Positions 60,501-64,000 of a stretch of 64,000 nucleotides of DNA are shown here, one piece after another. The translations under genes were made by a program, and so were the position numbers. The DNA is from VRUE01 sp963840565 (GTDB lineage Bacteria > Actinomycetota > Thermoleophilia > Solirubrobacterales > 70-9). Under the pieces are notes generated by a model, which made no database searches, was not told the DNA's origin, and worked only from the letters and a program-made list of their open reading frames with translations. The first letter of the stretch is position 1. Every line of letters begins with the position of its first letter. The stretch lies in assembly GCA_963840565.1 (NCBI GenBank), contig CAWIZH010000003.1, forward strand, positions 1-64,000, given 5' to 3'.

Positions 60501-60672
60501 CGACGAGCCGGTCGGGCTCGACCTCGCCCGACAGCCCCAGCTCAGCGGCGGCGTCGCCCAGCCATTGCCCGGCCTCCTCGCCCTCGCCGGAGTAGTAGTC
60601 CTCTTGGCCTTCGGCGACCTTCTCCAGGTAGTAGCTATCCTGGCCTTTTCCGAGCTTTCCAATGCTGAGCAT
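57547..60672 (-). CDS. MobF/TraA-type conjugative relaxase-helicase
   Basis: 1041 residues. The TrwC relaxase domain opens MLSIGKLGKGQDSYYLEKVA with the paired tyrosines QDYY-type region (EDYYSGEGEEAGQW), FDLTFSAPKSVSLTWALG and the metal triad HTHVLIAN (167-175). The helicase half has Walker A GEAGTGKS (near 442), VLLVDEAGMVGSEHL and VATSRTREQTYLY. Such proteins nick at oriT and unwind the transferred strand. No type IV coupling protein or pilus genes are in view, so the element looks mobilizable rather than self-transferring. The tail is helical and Arg-rich. Confidence 0.88.
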   Translation of the reverse strand: MLSIGKLGKGQDSYYLEKVAEGQEDYYSGEGEEAGQWLGDAAAELGLSGEVEPDRLVAMLTGMNPATGEPLGLRAVAGNGAVPGFDLTFSAPKSVSLTWALGGPEAAAEVKAAHQRSVEAALAYMQREACWTRRGTDSGGERVFLKGSGYLAAGYLHRSSRNGDPQLHTHVLIANATKGPDGKWTRLYHPAIYDHAKTAGYIYEAHLRHELTLRLGIEWQPVRNGIAEIKGFADEWLKTFSTRRAEILEAVGADASARARQVATLATRNAKEKGLAPENLRQRWRSKGEEIGLDGEAIAATMGKEVELAARLTLDTLDRQVTAHASHFDRRDAIQAVADLLPNGAPAHEVEGAADAFLASDSVVTISETAKGTRYTTKRIWELEREALAAAERMAKEPRGEAGELVAARVIAARPTLKPDQREMVKRLLAGREGIAVVIGEAGTGKSFATVAAAEGWAQAGFELRAAAPTWRAANVLRGDGLEATTVAGLLRDLDRGEIKLSSRSVLLVDEAGMVGSEHLARLIGHADNAQAKLVLVGDQEQLGAIEAGGLFSAIAERTEPVHLHEVIRHNHELDREAAKRIREGEGREALSLYRSAERVTVAPDAEQRRVAMVEDWWRSYSQGEDALMVAKRNVEVERLNAAARELVRSEGRLGAEEIEVGGVSFAAGDLLITRVNDRAGGIYNRERWQVAEVDAERGRIVLDGIDQARRVEVGPDYLSRATLGGEAPALQHAYAVTTYCAQGATVDRAYVMADPSMDKQEFYVATSRTREQTYLYTTPEIQGERSEYAPAGAERDPIAHVAEAAERDRAQTAAHDEALRAELAKRPTAEIAAKRSALGTPARLEAQHQESYARQVRAVEERRGQVEQASANREAVEALGWRERRQKLPHATESERLFSERLAEETAKLAQMEPPSSAARREREIAGQLLDTRSAQALAAARIAPPAYIVKGLGQRPVDPAKAKIWDRGVQGVEGYRLESGVKDTRNAFGREPQDAVARAAREAARRRLAEAQRRLGREQQLAKTKQRTRSAERGFSIGR

Positions 60673-60781
60673 CGGAAGCTATGTCCAATCTGAGGCGCGA
60701 GTGCGCCGCTTTTCTTTGTTAAGAAATCGCACCACCCTCGTACTCCAGGCGGGGCGGCCAAGTGCGTCACCGATTGGCCTT

Positions 60782-60826
60782 TGCCTCATGCCTAGTAGGT
60801 CAACCGGGAGGGCGCGCTTGATCCAC
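60782..60826. repeat. 45-nt inverted repeat, left copy
   Basis: TGCCTCAT (60782-60789), AGTAGGTCAA (60794-60803) and TTGATCCAC (60818-60826) are repeated in inverted order and same spacing at 61180-61224; about 33 of 45 positions match. Confidence 0.7.
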
Positions 60827-61179
60827 TTCTTCGCGCCGCGCGCTGGCGGCCTCGGGCCGCGGCGGGTCCGTTCGCCTCCGGCGTACGGATACTGCGTGAG
60901 GGTGGTGGCGGTAAGGCTGTGGAGGCGGTAGGTGGCGGGGTCTCTGGCTGGCTGGGGGCACAGCTCTGATGGCTGCTGGAGGGGTGGCCTGGTGGTGGCC
61001 GTGAGCTGGCTGAATAGGTGGCTGGCTGTATGGGTCTGTGGCTGTCTGGTGGCTGTGGCTGGTGCGCTGGGCTCCGATTTGGTGGCGCATTCGCCCGCCC
61101 TGGCTGGAGTACGAGGTATGAGCCAAGGCAGCGATGCAACGGCAGCCGGCGAGGGACAGGAGGGGCGTGAGCGAAATCC

Positions 61180-61224
61180 GTGGATCAAATCCCGGCCCCG
61201 ACTTGACCTACTGGGTATGAGGCA
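61180..61224. repeat. 45-nt inverted repeat, right copy
   Basis: GTGGATCAA (61180-61188), TTGACCTACT (61203-61212) and ATGAGGCA (61217-61224) form the inverted partner of 60782-60826. Confidence 0.7.
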
Positions 61225-61321
61225 CTTCCCGACCCGATCCGGAAATTCGCGCGGGCGTTGGCGGCTCTCGTTGGACGTAGACCCCGACGGATGCCCCACT
61301 CACTTTTGACATAGGGCAGAG

Positions 61322-61534
61322 ATGGCGAAGAAGCTGACGACCTCGATCCCCCGCATTGCCCTCACGCCGGCTGAGGCAGCCGCAGCGATCGGCGTCGGCC
61401 CCGACTTCTTCGATGCCAACGTTGCGCCAGAGCTTCGGCTTGTCCGGCGAGGGCGCAAGCGACTCGTGCCCGTCAGCGAGCTTGAGCGGTGGACCGCTGA
61501 GAACGCCAGGAGCGCTCTCGGCGGCCCGGCATGA
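61322..61534 (+). CDS. Excisionase-like helix-turn-helix protein
   Basis: 70 residues: IPRIALTPAEAAAAIGVGPDFFDANVAPELRLVRRGRKRLVPVSELERWT, a MerR/Xis-like HTH_17 pattern with the RRGRKRLVPVSELERW wing. In this class of element it would bend DNA at the att site or regulate the integrase. It opens the chain of small genes that leads to the integrase. Confidence 0.75.
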   Translation: MAKKLTTSIPRIALTPAEAAAAIGVGPDFFDANVAPELRLVRRGRKRLVPVSELERWTAENARSALGGPA

Positions 61535-61571
61535 CCGCGCACCACCCAGAGCAGCTTCTAGGCTCCTCGCC

Positions 61572-61772
61572 ATGGCAGACGCCGCTGAGCAGAAGGCACG
61601 CCGGGCAGTACGAGCGGCCCAGGCGGAATTCGAGAGCGAACAGAACGCTGCTCAGAAGGCACGGCGCAAAGCCTTCGCCGACGCGCAGAAGGCAGGCCTT
61701 TCATTGCGCGACATCGCCGAAGAGGTCGGCATGCATCGCTCGCGGGTTCATCAGATCATCCGCGGCGAGTAG
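61572..61772 (+). CDS. Small HTH protein
   Basis: 66 residues: a charged helical start (MADAAEQKARRAVRAAQAEFES) and LSLRDIAEEVGMHRSRVHQIIRG, a clear helix-turn-helix. It resembles small sigma-like or resolvase-type HTH regulators. The stop is followed directly by a hairpin (61777-61799). Confidence 0.65.
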   Translation: MADAAEQKARRAVRAAQAEFESEQNAAQKARRKAFADAQKAGLSLRDIAEEVGMHRSRVHQIIRGE

Positions 61773-61776
61773 TTCT

Positions 61777-61799
61777 GCTGTCGAAATATTCTCGACAGC
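61777..61799. promoter_or_regulatory. 8-bp inverted repeat after small HTH gene
   Basis: GCTGTCGA (61777-61784) and its complement (61792-61799) with a 7-nt AT-rich loop, starting 4 bp after the stop. It could be an operator or a terminator. Confidence 0.4.
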
Positions 61800-61826
61800 G
61801 CTGCTACGCTCTCGAAAACCAAAAGC

Positions 61827-61861
61827 GGCGGCCCGCCGCGCGCTAACGCGAACGGGCCGCC
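61827..61861 (+). terminator. GC-rich hairpin before next operon
   Basis: GGCGGCCCG (61827-61835) and its complement (61853-61861) with a 17-nt loop lie just ahead of an AAGGAG ribosome site at 61868. Confidence 0.45.
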
Positions 61862-61887
61862 TGACCACAAGGAGATGCATCCTCCTC

Positions 61888-62244
61888 ATGGCTGACGAGA
61901 ACCCTACGGGTCGCGGCTCTGCCGTCGCCCTCAACATTCCCGCCGATCAGGTCGGCTTCTTGCGGGGCCTCTTCAAGAGCGCTCGCGCGGGAGTCCGGCA
62001 AGAGCTGAAGGAGTATCCGGATCAGCTCAAGGAACCGGCTCGCCTGCGCCGGGAGGACGCTGCCTACGGGCGGCTTCTCGCGGCGCTGGACGAGTCGGTG
62101 GTCGTCCCCGACAACGACCTGCGAACCGTCCTGGGCGACCTGGCAAAGATCATCGACAGCGGCAACGAGTACAGCCGCGTTGTCGCTGAGCACGAAGCCC
62201 TGCATGGCTTGCTCGGCCAGCTCACCGAAGGCAAGAGCCGATGA
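61888..62244 (+). CDS. Unknown small protein of integrase operon
   Basis: 118 residues: MADENPTGRGSAVALNIPADQVGFLRGLFKSARAGVRQELKEYPDQ, then helices ending EALHGLLGQLTEGKSR. No known domain. AAGGAG lies 14 bp upstream. Its TGA overlaps the ATG of the first XRE gene (ATGA), so it is the first cistron of the integrase operon. Confidence 0.6.
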   Translation: MADENPTGRGSAVALNIPADQVGFLRGLFKSARAGVRQELKEYPDQLKEPARLRREDAAYGRLLAALDESVVVPDNDLRTVLGDLAKIIDSGNEYSRVVAEHEALHGLLGQLTEGKSR

Positions 62245-62507
62245 ATCCCACCGCCGCTCGATTCGGGGCGAACCTGTCTCGCTGCCGCAGGCTGGCGGGA
62301 CTCTCCCAGGAAGAAGTGAGCTTTCGGGCCTCCGTGCACCGAACCCAGATAAGCCAGCTTGAGCGGGGGTTGCGCGTCCCGCGCATCGACACGCTGGTCA
62401 AGTTGCAGTTCGCCGTCGGGGTCACGGTGGAGGATTTGCTCACCGGGATCGTTTGGAAGCCTGGCGAAGTCCGGCGGGGCGGTTTCGCGGATCAGGGCGA
62501 GAGCTGA
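62241..62507 (+). CDS. XRE-family HTH regulator (first of a tandem pair)
   Basis: 88 residues: FGANLSRCRRLAGLSQEEVSFRASVHRTQISQLERGLRVPRIDTLVKLQFAVGVTVEDLLTGI, a standard XRE fold. It overlaps the upstream gene by 4 bp and the next by 1 bp. The following gene is clearly related. Confidence 0.8.
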   Translation: MNPTAARFGANLSRCRRLAGLSQEEVSFRASVHRTQISQLERGLRVPRIDTLVKLQFAVGVTVEDLLTGIVWKPGEVRRGGFADQGES

Positions 62508-62767
62508 TGGTTGCGGATCAGTTCGGCCGCAACCTGGCGCACTGCCGCAGGCGGGCCAAGCTTTCCCAGGAAGAGCTGGCGGTGCGCGCCTCCCTTCATC
62601 GCACAGCGGTCGGCCAGTTGGAGCGCGGCGAACGGGTTGCCCGTGTGGACACGCTCGTCAAGCTCGCCGGCTCCCTCGGCCTTCCTCCGGGCGAGCTGCT
62701 CGACGGGATGGGTTGGGACCCGGGCGGGACGCGAGTCGGACAGTTCACGGCAGGCGGAGAGGGCTGA
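62507..62767 (+). CDS. XRE-family HTH regulator (second of a tandem pair)
   Basis: 86 residues: FGRNLAHCRRRAKLSQEELAVRASLHRTAVGQLERGERVARVDTLVKLAGSLGLPPGELLDGM. It shares FG-NL-CRR, LSQEE, RAS-HRT, QLERG and DTLVKL with the upstream protein, so the pair arose by duplication. Start and stop overlap neighbours by one base (TGATG). Confidence 0.8.
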   Translation: MVADQFGRNLAHCRRRAKLSQEELAVRASLHRTAVGQLERGERVARVDTLVKLAGSLGLPPGELLDGMGWDPGGTRVGQFTAGGEG

Positions 62768-63933
62768 TGGCGGAGGGAATCCGCAAGCGCCATACGAAGG
62801 ATTGCCCAGCGCGAGGCGGCGGGCGCTGTCGGTGCGCGGGAGGATTCGAAGCCTCGCTCTACTCTCGCCGTGACGACAAGAAGATCAGCAAGTCGTTCCG
62901 GACCGAATCCGAAGCGAAGTCATGGCGGGCTGACGCCAAGAGGTCGCTCGACCTCGGCACCCTGCGCGCACCGGGCCAAAGGACAATCCGCGAAGCAGGA
63001 GAAGCCTGGCTAGCCGGCGCGGAACGGGGCGAGATCCGCAGCCGCTCCGGCCGCCCCTTCAAGCCCTCGTCACTGCGCGGCTACCGACAGGCCTTCACCG
63101 ATCGCGTCGTCCCCGCTGTGGGGCACTTCAAGGTAAGTGCGCTCACCACATCGGACCTCCAGAAGGTCGTTGACGATTGGCAAGCCGAAGGACATGCGGC
63201 CTCCACGATCCGAAACTCGCTCAGGCCACTTCAGGCGATCTATCGCCGCGCCCGCGCCCGCGAAGGGGTGCCGGTCAACCCGACTCGCGATCTCGAACTG
63301 CCCGTACCCGAACGGCGCGAGGTGGAGATCGTGACGCCGGGTTCTGCCGCTGCTCTGCTCGCGGTGCTGCCGAATCCGGATCGCGCCATATGGGCGACCG
63401 CTCTTTATGCGGGACTGCGATCCGGCGAGCTGCGCGCCCTTCGCTGGGAAGCCGTAGACATCGCGAAGCGGATCATCGAAGTGCGGGAGTCGTGGGACCC
63501 CAAGGAGGGGAGCATCGAGCCGAAGACCAGACGATCACGGCGGAGAGTGCCGATGCCGAGCATCCTGCGAGAGCTGCTCATTGCTCAGCGAACACGCCGA
63601 GAGCCTTCGACGGGAAGCACCCTCGTTTTCGGCGAAGACGAGAAAATTCCATTTCAACCTGAGCGGCTCTACCGAAACGCCGACAGCATCTGGCACCACG
63701 CTGGAATCCGCGACCGACTGCGCCTCCACCAGGCGCGTCACACCTACGCCTCGTTCATGATCGCTGCCGGCATCAATGCAAAGGCGCTGTCCTCGTTCAT
63801 GGGCCACGCCTCGATCACCGTGACCTTCGACCTCTACGGGCACCTGATGCCCGGCTCCGAGGCCGAGGGGGCAGCGCTGCTCGACGCCTATCTGGACGGT
63901 CGTTCCAAAGACACCGAGGAAGCCGCCGAATAG
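62767..63933 (+). CDS. Tyrosine recombinase/integrase
   Basis: 388 residues. An N-terminal arm-binding region with CPARGGGRCRC and SLYSRRDDKKISKSFRTESEAKSW, a core-binding SAM-like domain (SSLRGYRQAFTDRVVPAVGHFKVSALTTSDLQKVV), then catalytic Arg in ALYAGLRSGELRALRW, HxxR in LHQARHTYASF, His in FMGHASITVTF and the Tyr in DLYGHLMP. It inserts and excises the element, probably at tRNA-Ser(UGA). The ATG overlaps the upstream stop by one base. Confidence 0.92.
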   Translation: MAEGIRKRHTKDCPARGGGRCRCAGGFEASLYSRRDDKKISKSFRTESEAKSWRADAKRSLDLGTLRAPGQRTIREAGEAWLAGAERGEIRSRSGRPFKPSSLRGYRQAFTDRVVPAVGHFKVSALTTSDLQKVVDDWQAEGHAASTIRNSLRPLQAIYRRARAREGVPVNPTRDLELPVPERREVEIVTPGSAAALLAVLPNPDRAIWATALYAGLRSGELRALRWEAVDIAKRIIEVRESWDPKEGSIEPKTRRSRRRVPMPSILRELLIAQRTRREPSTGSTLVFGEDEKIPFQPERLYRNADSIWHHAGIRDRLRLHQARHTYASFMIAAGINAKALSSFMGHASITVTFDLYGHLMPGSEAEGAALLDAYLDGRSKDTEEAAE

Positions 63934-63942
63934 GGTCGCGAC

Positions 63943-64000
63943 GTGAGCCAGTTCCCCACAATGAAGGCGAAGCGCCTGCTGGCGATCTTGGAACGCAAGC
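63943..64000 (+). CDS. hicA: HicA-like toxin (partial, cut by window end)
   Basis: The visible part reads VSQFPTMKAKRLLAILERK, which fits the start of HicA mRNA interferases (P-T-M-K-x-K-x-L-L-x-L-L-E). GTG 63943 or ATG 63961 could start it. It lies 9 bp after the integrase stop. Only 19 residues are visible, so the call is tentative. Confidence 0.45.
   Translation, partial: MSQFPTMKAKRLLAILERK

Larger units (their letters stand above)
60673..61321. other. Noncoding region, candidate oriT
   Basis: No supported gene. 60782-60826 and 61180-61224 are equal-length (45-nt) inverted copies sharing TGCCTCAT, AGTAGGTCAA and TTGATCCAC at the same spacings. The plus strand between about 60890 and 61075 is strongly G/T-rich. 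This lies directly upstream of the relaxase gene, where oriT is commonly found. Weak open frames on both strands lack domain features and I do not call them. Confidence 0.5.

Noticed and set aside
57547..60672. Self-transmissible ICE
   Set aside because: Only a relaxase-helicase is seen; no coupling protein, VirB4 or pilus genes are in the visible part.
60932..61309. Open frame of 125 codons in the relaxase-xis gap
   Set aside because: Low-complexity Trp/Gly/Val content from G/T-rich DNA, no domain, no ribosome site, and an equally long frame on the other strand.

Overview
The window is a 64 kb piece of a high-GC bacterial chromosome, most likely an actinobacterium. Solirubrobacterales/Thermoleophilia is my best guess, from gene content and style rather than from any marker gene. 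Signs of this are the many GTG starts, apparently leaderless genes with extended -10 boxes, kinase and FHA signalling proteins, and an EfeUBO iron system. Many housekeeping genes between 1 and 40 kb (rpiA, pgl, gnd, zwf, efeUBO, recQ, transporters) are interrupted by one or a few single-base indels, while both halves of each protein are well conserved. I treat these as probable assembly errors, annotate each gene as one CDS and give the break positions. From 41 kb on, nearly every frame is intact.

Layout. 1-4.4 kb: a Ser/Thr kinase with a beta-propeller tail, a TolB-like propeller, an FHA-HTH protein and rpiA. 4.4-7.2 kb: a BBE-type flavoprotein, then a two-gene nucleotidyltransferase module whose start codon lies inside a perfect inverted repeat. 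6.9-12.1 kb: an intact, lower-GC islet with an atypical membrane kinase, a Ser/Thr-rich anchored protein, a secreted MopE/TSP3 calcium-motif protein and a divergent PIN-like/zinc/FHA protein. 12.1-15.3 kb: the oxidative pentose phosphate genes pgl, gnd and zwf. 15.3-18.8 kb: efeU-efeB-efeO with matching operator-like boxes. 18.8-28.1 kb: RecQ, a GH26-like protein, a PQQ-type propeller, SRPBCC, a beta-lactamase-fold hydrolase, an MFS exporter, LtrA and a YrhK-like protein. 28.1-35.6 kb: a catabolic/uptake cluster with an aldo-keto reductase, a GntR regulator, a branched-chain-type ABC transporter with a fused permease-ATPase, a Rieske oxygenase and the binding lipoprotein. 35.6-41.5 kb: small and large membrane proteins, MFS, a phosphoesterase, a DHFR-like reductase and a GST-N protein. 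41.7-54.5 kb: two cytochromes P450, a ROK regulator, tRNA-Arg(ACG), a hotdog thioesterase, an enoyl-CoA hydratase, pyruvate kinase, tRNA-Ser(GCU), a D-threonine-aldolase-like PLP protein, an ALO-type oxidase and MFS.

54.5-64 kb looks like an integrated mobilizable element inserted at tRNA-Ser(UGA). It starts with an intact tRNA gene and three phased 11-bp repeats. Cargo follows: a divergent Nudix protein and an OLD-family ATPase-Toprim nuclease, likely anti-phage, with lower GC than the surroundings. Next come a MobF/TraA-type relaxase-helicase and a noncoding region with a 45-nt inverted repeat pair and a G/T-rich strand, an oriT candidate. A tightly overlapping block of HTH/excisionase-like proteins, two related XRE regulators and a tyrosine integrase comes last. 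The start of a HicA-like toxin gene lies at the window edge. The right attachment site is not visible and should lie beyond 64,000.

The best candidates for little-described biology are the Nudix-OLD cargo pair, the kinase/MopE/PIN-FHA islet and the nucleotidyltransferase module with its start-codon operator.
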